Assembly (NCBI GenBank): GCA_024529925.1
Contig: JAFEUB010001461.1
Span: 252,501 to 316,500 of the forward strand
Length of the DNA stretch: 64,000 nucleotides
Direction of reading: 5' to 3'
Origin: Ophthalmolycus amberensis
Taxonomy: Eukaryota > Chordata > Actinopteri > Perciformes > Zoarcidae
Shown here: positions 10,348 through 26,395 of the stretch, piece after piece
How the letters are laid out: each line of letters opens with the position of its first letter
How positions within the stretch are numbered: the stretch's first letter is position 1
The notes under the pieces: model-generated
Database searches by the model: none
Seen by the model: the letters and a program-made list of their open reading frames with translations, nothing else
What the model was told of the DNA's origin: nothing
Position numbers and translations under genes: made by a program

Positions 10348-13300
10348 ATGAACAAAGTGTACATCGATCTATCTATCTATATGAACAAAGTATACATCTA
10401 TCTATCTATCTATATGAACAAAGTGTACATCTATCTATCTATCTATATGAACAAAGTATACATCTATCTATCTATCTATCTATATGAACAAAGTATACAT
10501 CTATCTATCTATCTATATGAACAAAGTATACATCTATCTATCTATATGAACAAAGTGTACATCTATCTATCTATCTATATGAACAAAGTATACATCTATC
10601 TATCTAACTATCTATAATAACAAAGTGTACATCTATCTATCTATATGAACAAAGTATACATCTATCTATCTATATGAACAAAGTGTACATCTATCTATCT
10701 ATCTATATGAACAAAGTATACATCTATCTATCTATCTATCTATATGAACAAAGTGTACATCTATCTATCTATATGAACAAAGTATACCTCTATCTATCTA
10801 TATGAACAAAGTGTACATCTATCTATCTATCTATATGAACAAAGTATACATCTATCTATCTATCTATATGAACAAAGTATACATCTATCTATCTATCTAT
10901 CTATATGAACAAAGTATACATCTATCTATCGATATGAACAAAGTGTACATCTATCTATCTATATGAACAAAGTATACATCTATCTATCTATCTATATGAA
11001 CAAAGTATACATCTATCTATCTATCTATATGAACAAAGTGTACATCTATCTATCTATATGAACAAAGTATACCTCTATCTATCTATATGAACAAAGTGTA
11101 CATCTATCTATCTATCTATATGAACAAAGTATACATCTATCTATCTATCTATATGAACAAAGTATACATCTATCTATCTATCTATCTATCTATATGAACA
11201 AAGTATACATCTATCTATCGATATGAACAAAGTGTACATCTATCTATCTATATGAACAAAGTATACATCTATCTATCTATCTATATGAACAAAGTATACA
11301 TCTATCTATCTATATGAACAAAGTATACATCTATCTATCTATATGAACAAAGTGTACATCTATCTATCTATCTATATGAACAAAGTATACATCTATCTAT
11401 CTATATGAACAAAGTGTACATCTATCTATCTATCTATCAATATGAATAAAGTATACATCTATCTATCTATCTATATCAACAAAGTATACATCTATCTATC
11501 TATCTATCTATCTATCTATATGAACAAAGTATACATCTATCTATCTATCTATCTATCTATATGAATAAAGTATACATCTATCTATCTATCTATATGAATA
11601 AAGTATACATCTATCTATCTATATGAACAAAGTATACATCTATCTATCTATCTATATGAACAAAGTATACATCTATCTATCTATATGAACAAAGTATACA
11701 TCTATCGATCTATCTATATGAACAAAGTGTACATCTATCTATCTATATGAACAAAGTATACATCTATCTATCGATATGAACAAAGTGTACATCTATCTAT
11801 CTATCTATATGAACAAAGTATACATCTATCTATCTATATGAACAAAGTGTACATCTATCTATCTATATGAACAAAGTATACATCTATCTATCTATATGAA
11901 CAAAGTGTACATCTATCTATCTATCTATATGAACAAAGTATACATCTATCTATCTATATGAACAAAGTATACATCTATCTATCTATATGAACAAAGTGTC
12001 CATCTATCGATCTATCTATATGAACAAAGTATACATCTATCTATCTATATGAACAAAGTGTACATCTATCTATCTATATGAACAAAGTATACATCTATCT
12101 ATCTATATGAACAAAGTATACATCTATCGATCTATCTATATGAACAAAGTATACATCTATCTATCTATCTATATATATGAACAAAGTGTACATCTATCTA
12201 TCTATCTATATGAACACAGTATACATCTATCTATCTATATGAACAAAGTATACATCTATCTATATGAACAAAGTGTACATCTATCTATCTATATGAACAA
12301 AGTATACATCTATCTATCTATATGAACAAAGTGTACATCTATCTATCTATCTATATGAACAAAGTATACATCTATCTATCTATATGAACAAAGTGTACAT
12401 CTATCTATCTATATGAACAAAGTGTACATCTATCTATCTATCTATATGAACAAAGTATACATCTATCTATCTATCTATCTATATGAACAAAGTGTACATC
12501 TATCTATCTATATGAACAAAGTATACATCTATCTATCTATATGAACAAAGTGTACATCTATCTATCTATCTATCTATCTATATGAACAAAGTATACATCT
12601 ATCTATCTATCTATATGAACAAAGTATACATCTATCTATATGAACAAAGTATACATCTATCTATCTATCTATATGAACAAAGTATACATCTATCTATATG
12701 AACAAAGTATACATCTATCTATCTATCTATATGAACAAAGTATACATCTATCTATCGATATGAACAAAGTGTACATCTATCTATCTATATGAACAAAGTA
12801 TACATCTATCTATCTATATGAACAAAGTATACATCTATCTATCTATCTATATGAACAAAATATACATCTATCTATCTATATGAACAAAGTATACATCTAT
12901 CTATCTATATGAAGAAAGTGTACATCTATCTATCTATCTATATGAACAAAGTATACATCTACCTATCTATATGAACAAAGTGTACATCTATCTATCTATC
13001 AATATGAATAAAGTATACATCTATCTATCTATCTATATGAACAAAGTATACATCTATCTATCTATCTATATGAACAAAGTATACATCTATCTATCTATAT
13101 GAACAAAGTATACATCTATCTATCTATCTATATGAACAAAGTGTACATCTATCTATCTATATGAACAAAGTATACATCTATCTATCTATATGAACAAAGT
13201 GTACATCTATCTATCTATCTATATGAACAAAGTATACATCTATCTATCTATCTATCTATATGAACAAAGTGTACATCTATCTATCTATATGAACAAAGTA

Positions 13301-14691
13301 TACATCTATCTATCTATATGAACAAAGTATACATCTATCTATCTATCTATATGAACAAAGTATACATCTATCTATCTATATGAACAAAGTATACATCTAT
13401 CTATCTATATGAAGAAAGTGTACATCTATCTATCTATCTATATGAACAAAGTATACATCTACCTATCTATATGAACAAAGTGTACATCTATCTATCTATC
13501 AATATGAATAAAGTATACATCTATCTATCTATCTATCTATCTATATGAACAAAGTATACATATATCTATCTATCTATATGAACAAAGTATACATCTATCT
13601 ATCTATCTATATGAATAAAGTATACATCTATCTATCTATCTATCTGAATAAAGTATACATCTATCTATATGAACAAAGTATACATCTATCTATCTATATG
13701 AACAAAGTATACATCTATCTATCTATCTATATGAACAAAGTGTACATCTATCTATCTATATGAACAAAGTATACATCTATCTATCTATATGAACAAAGTG
13801 TACATCTATCTATCTATCTATATGAACAAAGTATACATCTATCTATCTATCTATATGAACAAAGTGTACATCTATCTATCTATATGAACAAAGTATACAT
13901 CTATCTATCTATATGAACAAAGTGTACATCTATCTATCTATCTATCTATAGGAACAAAGTATACATCTATCTATCTATCTATATGAACAAAGTATACATC
14001 TATCTATCGATATGAACAAAGTATACATCTATCTATCTATCTATCTATCTGAACAAAGTATACATCTATCTATCTATCTATCTATATGAATAAAGTATAC
14101 ATCTATCGATCTATCTATATGAATAAAGTATACATCTATCTATCTATCTATATGAACAAAGTATACATCTATCTATCTATATGAACAAAGTATACATCTA
14201 TCTATCTATCTATATGAACAAAGTGTACATCTATCTATCTATATGAACAAAGTGTACATCTATCTATCTATATGAACAAAGTATACATCTATCTATCTAT
14301 ATGAACAAAGTGTACATCTATCTATCTATCTATATGAACAAAGTATACATCTATCTATCTATCTATATGAACAAAGTGTACATCTATCTATCTATATGAA
14401 CAAAGTATACATCTATCTAGCTATATGAACAAAGTGTACATCTATCTATCTATCTATATGAACAAAGTATACATCTATCTATATGAACAAAGTCTACATC
14501 TATCTATCTATCGATATGAACAAAGTATACATCTATCTATCTATATGAACAAAGTGTACATCTATCTATCTATCTATCTATATGAACAAAGTGTACATCT
14601 ATCTATCTATCAATATGAATAAAGTATACATCTATCTATCTATATGAACAAAGTATACATCTATCTATCTATCTATATGAATAAAGTATAC

Positions 14692-14725
<34 letters not shown>

Positions 14726-17700
14726 ATGAATAAAGTATACATCTATCGATCTATCTATATGAATAAAGTATACATCTATCTATCTATCTATCTATATGAA
14801 CAAAGTATACATCTATCTATCTATCTCTATGAACAAAGTATACATCTATCTATCTATCTATATGAACAAAGTGTACATCTATCTATCTATATGAACAAAG
14901 TGTACATCTATCTATCTATATGAACAAAGTATACATCTATCTATCTATATGAACAAAGTGTACATCTATCTATCTATCTATCTATATGAACAAAGTATAC
15001 ATCTATCTATCTATCTATCTATCTATCTATATGAACAAAGTGTACATCTATCTATCTATATGAACAAAGTATACATCTATCTATCTATATGAACAAAGTG
15101 TACATCTATCTATCTATATGAACAAAGTGTACATCTATCTATCTATCTATATGAACAAAGTTTACATCTATCTATCTATCTATCTATCTATATGAACAAA
15201 GTGTACATCTATCTATCTATATGAACAAAGTATACATCTATCTATCTATATGAACAAAGTGTACATCTATCTATCTATCTATATGAACAAAGTATACATC
15301 TATCTATCTATCTATATGAACAAAGTATACATCTATCTATATGAACAAAGTATACATCTATCTATCTATCTATATGAAAAAAGTATACATCTATCTATAT
15401 GAACAAAGTATACATCTATCTATCTATCTATATGAACAAAGTATACATCTATCTATCGATATGAACAAAGTGTACATCTATCTATCTATATGAACAAAGT
15501 ATACATCTATCTATCTATATGAACAAAGTATACATCTATCTATCTATCTATATGAACAAAGTATACATCTATCTATCTATATGAATAAAGTATACATCTA
15601 TCTATCTATATGAACAAAGTGTACATCTATCTATCTATCTATATGAACAAAGTATACATCGACCTATCTATATGAACAAAGTGTACATCTATCTATCTAT
15701 CAATATGAATAAAGTATACATCTATCTATCTATCTATATGAACAAAGTATACATCTATCTATCTATCTATCTATATGAACAAAGTATACATCTATCTATC
15801 TATATGAATAAAGTATACATCTATCTATCTATCTATATGAATAAAGTATACATCTATCTATATGAACAAAGTATACATCTATCTATCTATCTATCTATAT
15901 GAACAAAGTATACATCTATCTATCTATATGAACAAAGTATACATCTATCTATCTATCTATATGAACAAAGTGTACATCTATCTATCTATATGAACAAAGT
16001 ATACATCTATCTATCTATATGAACAAAGTGTACATCTATCTATCTATCTATATGAACAAAGTATACATCTATCTATCTATCTATATGAACAAAGTGTACA
16101 TCTATCTATCTATATGAACAAAGTATACATCTATCTATCTATATGAACAAAGTGTACATCTATCTATCTATCTATAGGAACAAAGTATACATCTATCTAT
16201 CTATCTATATGAACAAAGTATACATCTATCTATCGATATGAACAAAGTATACATCTATCTATCTATCTATCTATATGAATAAAGTATACATCTATCGATC
16301 TATCTATATGAATAAAGTATACATCTATCTATCTATCTATATGAACAAAGTATACATCTATCTATCTATCTATATGAACAAAGTATACATCTATCTATCT
16401 ATCTATATGAACAAAGTGTACATCTATCTATCTATATGAACAAAGTGTACATCTATCTATCTATATGAACAAAGTATACATCTATCTATCTATATGAACA
16501 AAGTGTACATCTATCTATCTATCTATATGAACAAAGTATACATCTATCTATCTATCTATATGAACAAAGTGTACATCTATCTATCTATATGAACAAAGTA
16601 TACATCTATCTAGCTATATGAACAAACTGTACATCTATCTATCTATCTATCTATATGAACAAAGTATACATCTATCTATATCAACAAAGTATACATCTAT
16701 CTATCTATCGCTATGAACAAAGTATACATCTATCTATCTATATGAACAAAGTGTACATCTATCTATCTATCTATCTATCTATCTATATGAACAAAGTGTA
16801 CATCTATCTATCTATATGAACAAAGTATACATCTATCTATCTATCTATATGAATAAAGTATACATCTATCTATCTATCTATCTATCTATATGAATAAAGT
16901 ATACATCTATCGATCTATCTATATGAATAAAGTATACATCTATCTATCTATCTATATGAACAAAGTATACATCTATCTATCTATCTCTATGAACAAAGTA
17001 TACATCTATCTATCTATCTATATGAACAAAGTGTACATCTATCTATCTATATGAACAAAGTGTACATCTATCTATCTATATGAACAAAGTATACATCTAT
17101 CTATCTATCTATCTATATGAACAAAGTATACATCTATCTATCTATATGAACAAAGTATACATCTATCTATCTATCTATCTATATGAACAAAGTGTACATC
17201 TATCTATCTATATGAACAAAGTATACATCTATCTATCTATATGAACAAAGTGTACATCTATCTATCTATCTATATGAACAAAGTATACATCTATCTATCC
17301 ATCTATATGAACAAAGTGTACATCTATCTATCTATATGAACAAAGTATACATCTATCTATCTATATGAACAAAGTGTACATCTATCTATCTATCTATCTA
17401 TAGGAACAAAGTATACATCTATCTATCTATCTATATGAACAAAGTATACATCTATCTATCGATATGAACAAAGTATACATCTATCTATCTATCTATCTAT
17501 CTGAACAAAGTATACATCTATCTATCTATCTATCTATCTATATGAATAAAGTATACATCTATCGATCTATCTATATGAATAAAGTATACATCTATCTATC
17601 TATCTGAACAAAGTATACATCTATCTATCTATCTATATGAACAAAGTATACATCTATCTATCTATCTATATGAACAAAGTGTACATCTATCTATCTATAT

Positions 17701-20588
17701 GAACAAAGTGTACATCTATCTATCTATATGAACAAAGTATACATCTATCTATCTATATGAACAAAGTGTACATCTATCTATCTATCTATATGAACAAAGT
17801 ATACATCTATCTATCTATCTATATGAACAAAGTGTACATCTATCTATCTATGTGAACAAAGTATACATCTATCTAGCTATATGAACAAAGTGTACATCTA
17901 TCTATCTATCTATCTATATGAACAAAGTATACATCTATCTATATGAACAAAGTATACATCTATCTATCTATCGATATGAACAAAGTATACATCTATCTAT
18001 CTATATGAACAAAGTGTACATCTATCTATCTATCTATATGAACAAAGTGTACATCTATCTATCTATCAATATGAATAAAGTATACATCTATCTATCTATA
18101 TGAACAAAGTATACATCTATCTATCTATCTATATGAATAAAGTATACATCTATCTATCTATCTATCTCTATGAACAAAGTATACATCTATCTATCTATCT
18201 ATATGAACAAAGTGTACATCTATCTATCTATATGAACAAAGTGTACATCTATATGAACAAAGTATACATCTATCTATCTATATGAACAAAGTGTACATCT
18301 ATCTATCTATCTATATGAACAAAGTATACATCTATCTATCTATCTATCTATCTATCTATATGAACAAAGTGTACATCTATCTATCTATATGAACAAAGTA
18401 TACATCTATCTATCTATATGAACAAAGTGTACATCTATCTATCTATCTATATGAACAAAGTATACATCTATCTATCTATCTATCTATATGAACAAAGTGT
18501 ACATCTATCTATCTATATGAACAAAGTATACATCTATCTATCTATATGAACAAAGTGTACATCTATCTATCTATCTATCTATAGGAACAAAGTATACATC
18601 TATCTATCTATCTATATGAACAAAGTATACATCTATCTATCGATATGAACAAAGTATACATCTATCTATCTATCTATCTATCTATATGAATAAAGTATAC
18701 ATCTATCGATCTATCTATATGAATAAAGTATACATCTATCTATCTATCTATATGAACAAAGTATACATCTATCTATCTATCTATATGAACAAAGTATACA
18801 TCTATCTATCTATCTATATGAACAACGTGTACATCTATCTATCTATATGAACAAAGTGTACATCTATCTATCTATATGAACAAAGTATACATCTATCTAT
18901 CTATATGAACAAAGTGTACATCTATCTATCTATCTATATGAACAAAGTATACATCTATCTATCTATCTATATGAACAAAGTGTACATCTATCTATCTATA
19001 TGAACAAAGTATACATCTATCTATCTATATGAACAAAGTGTACATCTATCTATCTATATGAACAAAGTATACATCTATCTATCTATATGAACAAAGTGTA
19101 CATCTATCTATCTATCTATATGAACAAAGTATACATCTATCTATCTATCTATCTATATGAACAAAGTGTACATCTATCTATCTATATGAACAAAGTATAC
19201 ATCTATCTATCTATATGAACAAAGTATACATCTATCTATCTATCTATATGAACAAAGTATACATCTATCTATCTATATGAACAAAGTATACATCTATCTA
19301 TCTATATGAAGAAAGTGTACATCTATCTATCTATCTATATGAACAAAGTATACATCTACCTATCTATATGAACAAAGTGTACATCTATCTATCTATCAAT
19401 ATGAATAAAGTATACATCTATCTATCTATCTATCTATCTATATGAACAAAGTATACATATATCTATCTATCTATATGAACAAAGTATACATCTATCTATC
19501 TATCTATATGAATAAAGTATACATCTATCTATCTATCTATCTGAATAAAGTATACATCTATCTATATGAACAAAGTATACATCTATCTATCTATATGAAC
19601 AAAGTATACATCTATCTATCTATCTATATGAACAAAGTGTACATCTATCTATCTATATGAACAAAGTATACATCTATCTATCTATATGAACAAAGTGTAC
19701 ATCTATCTATCTATCTATATGAACAAAGTATACATCTATCTATCTATCTATATGAACAAAGTGTACATCTATCTATCTATATGAACAAAGTATACATCTA
19801 TCTATCTATATGAACAAAGTGTACATCTATCTATCTATCTATCTATAGGAACAAAGTATACATCTATCTATCTATCTATATGAACAAAGTATACATCTAT
19901 CTATCGATATGAACAAAGTATACATCTATCTATCTATCTATCTATCTGAACAAAGTATACATCTATCTATCTATCTATCTATATGAATAAAGTATACATC
20001 TATCGATCTATCTATATGAATAAAGTATACATCTATCTATCTATCTATATGAACAAAGTATACATCTATCTATCTATATGAACAAAGTATACATCTATCT
20101 ATCTATCTATATGAACAAAGTGTACATCTATCTATCTATATGAACAAAGTGTACATCTATCTATCTATATGAACAAAGTATACATCTATCTATCTATATG
20201 AACAAAGTGTACATCTATCTATCTATCTATATGAACAAAGTATACATCTATCTATCTATCTATATGAACAAAGTGTACATCTATCTATCTATATGAACAA
20301 AGTATACATCTATCTAGCTATATGAACAAAGTGTACATCTATCTATCTATCTATATGAACAAAGTATACATCTATCTATATGAACAAAGTCTACATCTAT
20401 CTATCTATCGATATGAACAAAGTATACATCTATCTATCTATATGAACAAAGTGTACATCTATCTATCTATCTATCTATATGAACAAAGTGTACATCTATC
20501 TATCTATCAATATGAATAAAGTATACATCTATCTATCTATATGAACAAAGTATACATCTATCTATCTATCTATATGAATAAAGTATAC

Positions 20589-20622
<34 letters not shown>

Positions 20623-21066
20623 ATGAATAAAGTATACATCTATCGATCTATCTATATGAATAAAGTATACATCTATCTATCTATCTATCTATCTATATGA
20701 ACAAAGTATACATCTATCTATCTATCTCTATGAACAAAGTATACATCTATCTATCTATCTATATGAACAAAGTGTACATCTATCTATCTATATGAACAAA
20801 GTGTACATCTATCTATCTATATGAACAAAGTATACATCTATCTATCTATATGAACAAAGTGTACATCTATCTATCTATCTATCTATATGAACAAAGTATA
20901 CATCTATCTATCTATCTATCTATCTATCTATATGAACAAAGTGTACATCTATCTATCTATATGAACAAAGTATACATCTATCTATCTATATGAACAAAGT
21001 GTACATCTATCTATCTATATGAACAAAGTGTACATCTATCTATCTATCTATATGAACAAAGTTTAC

Positions 21067-21100
<34 letters not shown>

Positions 21101-24100
21101 ATGAACAAAGTGTACATCTATCTATCTATATGAACAAAGTATACATCTATCTATCTATATGAACAAAGTGTACATCTATCTATCTATCTATATGAACAAA
21201 GTATACATCTATCTATCTATCTATATGAACAAAGTATACATCTATCTATATGAACAAAGTATACATCTATCTATCTATCTATATGAAAAAAGTATACATC
21301 TATCTATATGAACAAAGTATACATCTATCTATCTATCTATATGAACAAAGTATACATCTATCTATCGATATGAACAAAGTGTACATCTATCTATCTATAT
21401 GAACAAAGTATACATCTATCTATCTATATGAACAAAGTATACATCTATCTATCTATCTATATGAACAAAGTATACATCTATCTATCTATATGAATAAAGT
21501 ATACATCTATCTATCTATATGAACAAAGTGTACATCTATCTATCTATCTATATGAACAAAGTATACATCGACCTATCTATATGAACAAAGTGTACATCTA
21601 TCTATCTATCAATATGAATAAAGTATACATCTATCTATCTATCTATATGAACAAAGTATACATCTATCTATCTATCTATCTATATGAACAAAGTATACAT
21701 CTATCTATCTATATGAATAAAGTATACATCTATCTATCTATCTATATGAATAAAGTATACATCTATCTATATGAACAAAGTATACATCTATCTATCTATC
21801 TATCTATATGAACAAAGTATACATCTATCTATCTATATGAACAAAGTATACATCTATCTATCTATCTATATGAACAAAGTGTACATCTATCTATCTATAT
21901 GAACAAAGTATACATCTATCTATCTATATGAACAAAGTGTACATCTATCTATCTATCTATATGAACAAAGTATACATCTATCTATCTATCTATATGAACA
22001 AAGTGTACATCTATCTATCTATATGAACAAAGTATACATCTATCTATCTATATGAACAAAGTGTACATCTATCTATCTATCTATAGGAACAAAGTATACA
22101 TCTATCTATCTATCTATATGAACAAAGTATACATCTATCTATCGATATGAACAAAGTATACATCTATCTATCTATCTATCTATATGAATAAAGTATACAT
22201 CTATCGATCTATCTATATGAATAAAGTATACATCTATCTATCTATCTATATGAACAAAGTATACATCTATCTATCTATCTATATGAACAAAGTATACATC
22301 TATCTATCTATCTATATGAACAAAGTGTACATCTATCTATCTATATGAACAAAGTGTACATCTATCTATCTATATGAACAAAGTATACATCTATCTATCT
22401 ATATGAACAAAGTGTACATCTATCTATCTATCTATATGAACAAAGTATACATCTATCTATCTATCTATATGAACAAAGTGTACATCTATCTATCTATATG
22501 AACAAAGTATACATCTATCTAGCTATATGAACAAACTGTACATCTATCTATCTATCTATCTATATGAACAAAGTATACATCTATCTATATCAACAAAGTA
22601 TACATCTATCTATCTATCGCTATGAACAAAGTATACATCTATCTATCTATATGAACAAAGTGTACATCTATCTATCTATCTATCTATCTATCTATATGAA
22701 CAAAGTGTACATCTATCTATCTATATGAACAAAGTATACATCTATCTATCTATCTATATGAATAAAGTATACATCTATCTATCTATCTATCTATCTATAT
22801 GAATAAAGTATACATCTATCGATCTATCTATATGAATAAAGTATACATCTATCTATCTATCTATATGAACAAAGTATACATCTATCTATCTATCTCTATG
22901 AACAAAGTATACATCTATCTATCTATCTATATGAACAAAGTGTACATCTATCTATCTATATGAACAAAGTGTACATCTATCTATCTATATGAACAAAGTA
23001 TACATCTATCTATCTATCTATCTATATGAACAAAGTATACATCTATCTATCTATATGAACAAAGTATACATCTATCTATCTATCTATCTATATGAACAAA
23101 GTGTACATCTATCTATCTATATGAACAAAGTATACATCTATCTATCTATATGAACAAAGTGTACATCTATCTATCTATCTATATGAACAAAGTATACATC
23201 TATCTATCCATCTATATGAACAAAGTGTACATCTATCTATCTATATGAACAAAGTATACATCTATCTATCTATATGAACAAAGTGTACATCTATCTATCT
23301 ATCTATCTATAGGAACAAAGTATACATCTATCTATCTATCTATATGAACAAAGTATACATCTATCTATCGATATGAACAAAGTATACATCTATCTATCTA
23401 TCTATCTATCTGAACAAAGTATACATCTATCTATCTATCTATCTATCTATATGAATAAAGTATACATCTATCGATCTATCTATATGAATAAAGTATACAT
23501 CTATCTATCTATCTGAACAAAGTATACATCTATCTATCTATCTATATGAACAAAGTATACATCTATCTATCTATCTATATGAACAAAGTGTACATCTATC
23601 TATCTATATGAACAAAGTGTACATCTATCTATCTATATGAACAAAGTATACATCTATCTATCTATATGAACAAAGTGTACATCTATCTATCTATCTATAT
23701 GAACAAAGTATACATCTATCTATCTATCTATATGAACAAAGTGTACATCTATCTATCTATGTGAACAAAGTATACATCTATCTAGCTATATGAACAAAGT
23801 GTACATCTATCTATCTATCTATCTATATGAACAAAGTATACATCTATCTATATGAACAAAGTATACATCTATCTATCTATCGATATGAACAAAGTATACA
23901 TCTATCTATCTATATGAACAAAGTGTACATCTATCTATCTATCTATATGAACAAAGTGTACATCTATCTATCTATCAATATGAATAAAGTATACATCTAT
24001 CTATCTATATGAACAAAGTATACATCTATCTATCTATCTATATGAATAAAGTATACATCTATCTATCTATCTATCTCTATGAACAAAGTATACATCTATC

Positions 24101-25376
24101 TATCTATCTATATGAACAAAGTGTACATCTATCTATCTATATGAACAAAGTGTACATCTATATGAACAAAGTATACATCTATCTATCTATATGAACAAAG
24201 TGTACATCTATCTATCTATCTATATGAACAAAGTATACATCTATCTATCTATCTATCTATCTATCTATATGAACAAAGTGTACATCTATCTATCTATATG
24301 AACAAAGTATACATCTATCTATCTATATGAACAAAGTGTACATCTATCTATCTATCTATATGAACAAAGTATACATCTATCTATCTATCTATCTATATGA
24401 ACAAAGTGTACATCTATCTATCTATATGAACAAAGTATACATCTATCTATCTATATGAACAAAGTGTACATCTATCTATCTATCTATCTATAGGAACAAA
24501 GTATACATCTATCTATCTATCTATATGAACAAAGTATACATCTATCTATCGATATGAACAAAGTATACATCTATCTATCTATCTATCTATCTATATGAAT
24601 AAAGTATACATCTATCGATCTATCTATATGAATAAAGTATACATCTATCTATCTATCTATATGAACAAAGTATACATCTATCTATCTATCTATATGAACA
24701 AAGTATACATCTATCTATCTATCTATATGAACAACGTGTACATCTATCTATCTATATGAACAAAGTGTACATCTATCTATCTATATGAACAAAGTATACA
24801 TCTATCTATCTATATGAACAAAGTGTACATCTATCTATCTATCTATATGAACAAAGTATACATCTATCTATCTATCTATATGAACAAAGTGTACATCTAT
24901 CTATCTATATGAACAAAGTATACATCTATCTAGCTATATGAACAAAGTGTACATCTATATATCTATCTATCTATATGAACAAAGTATACATCTATCTATA
25001 TGAACAAAGTATACATCTATCTATCTATCGATATGAACAAAGTATACATCTATCTATCTATATGAACAAAGTGTACATCTATCTATCTATCTATATGAAC
25101 AAAGTGTACATCTATCTATCTATCAATATGAATAAAGTATACATCTATCTATCTATATGAACAAAGTATACATCTATCTATCTATCTATCTATCTATATG
25201 AATAAAGTATACATCTATCTATCTATCTATCTATATGAATAAAGTATACATCTATCGATCTATCTATATGAATAAAGTATACATCTATCTATCTATCTAT
25301 ATGAACAAAGTATACATCTATCTATCTATCTCTATGAACAAAGTATACATCTATCTATCTATCTATCTATATGAAC
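10344..25376. repeat. 15-kb composite array: ATGAACAAAGTATACA core plus TCTA repeats
   Basis: Several hundred units, each a 16-base core (ATGAACAAAGTATACA or ...GTGTACA) followed by two to nine TCTA tetramers, giving units of about 24-52 bases. Rare core variants (GAAGAAAG, GAATAAAG, TATAGGAAC, AACAACGTG, TATCGCTATG) act as landmarks. They show that roughly 13.4-18.95 kb is repeated at 19.3-24.87 kb with an offset of 5,897 bases that becomes 5,909 after a tetramer-number change, and that 17.9-18.2 kb recurs at 24.97-25.2 kb. Short repeated ORFs of MNKVYIYLSI type are repeat artefacts. The array lies between the two genes, about 1.3 kb upstream of rapgefl1 exon 1. Confidence 0.96.
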
Positions 25377-25920
25377 AATGAACTATATGAACGAATCGAA
25401 TCAAGTGTAGTAACATTTTATGTGAGCTGTAGCTTAACCCTTGCTAACTAACTAAATATAACCTGCAATAAATATCTAATCTGCATTTAAAGTAATTTTC
25501 TCAAGTGCATTTATTTGCTTCAGTAGTAGATGTTCCTCGTGGCAGTAAAAGGTTAAAACTATTGTATGTCTAACAACTGAGTTCTATAAGGTTATCCTAG
25601 AGACCGAATCCACTTAACAATCCCTTACGGTTTTAGAAGTAATCCTAGCCGTTAAAACCTAACCTGGCATTTACCAAGAGCACGGATCCAGAAGAGGGAA
25701 GCTGCCATAACTGACGCGACCGGAAGGAGCGCCAGGGGCCAGGGTGGCCTCTCGGCCGAGTGCACTCAGACCGGAGGAAGCAGGGTAGACGTCGGGAGTA
25801 ACGGCAGTTAGCAGAGCCAGGCGAGTTCCCTCGCAAGAACACCAGCTCGACAATCTTTTAATAGAGAGCTGAGTCAGTAAGTAGCCCCGTATCGGGCCAG
25901 AAGTACCCCAGGATCTAACA
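25377..25920. other. Unclassified 540-bp insert at the end of the TCTA array
   Basis: A single-copy stretch of different composition, AT-rich on the left and GC-rich from about 25680 to 25900, lying between the array and a short remnant of the same array (25921-25970). It looks like an inserted element because the array resumes exactly after it. The ends (TGTAGTAAC near 25406 and GATCTAACA at 25912-25920) loosely resemble LTR ends, but I found no target-site duplication and no coding capacity. Confidence 0.4.
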
Positions 25921-25970
25921 CTATCTATCTATATGAACAAAGTATACATCTATCTATCTATATGAACAAA

Positions 25971-26395
25971 GGTCAATAACATTGTGTGTAAACACTTTAA
26001 ACACATCAGGTTGTTGTTAGCAGCAGTATTCCCTTTACACAGCAGCAGTTATAACAGTTATAATGATTCTGATCATAGATATTCAGCCGGTGTTCACAAC
26101 TTCATCTTCATGTGTAAGAGATGATATTTAAATATACATCTTGCAAACTGCAAACCTATCTACGTCATGTTGTTATGTTAAATTCTCAGTAGTGATAACT
26201 AAACGATGCTTATTATACATATTACAAACAAAAACACGTGTATTTTAATATTGTCACTGTCGTAAATTGTTTGATTGCATGATGTACTTTTATTGTGAAG
26301 AGCATGAAAACGGAAGTGCTTTTACTTTGAAGAGACAGGAAGTAGAATGGTACGTGTTCTTGACGCTAACAATGTTGATGATACGCAGAAAACCA
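25971..26395. other. Single-copy intergenic sequence
   Basis: AT-rich sequence without recognisable exon, repeat unit or RNA gene, between the array remnant and the LINE fragment. Confidence 0.5.

Noticed and set aside
10344..25376. Dozens of short MNKVYIYLSI frames as small peptides
   Set aside because: Each is one run of the array between chance stops; the repetition reflects the copied blocks.
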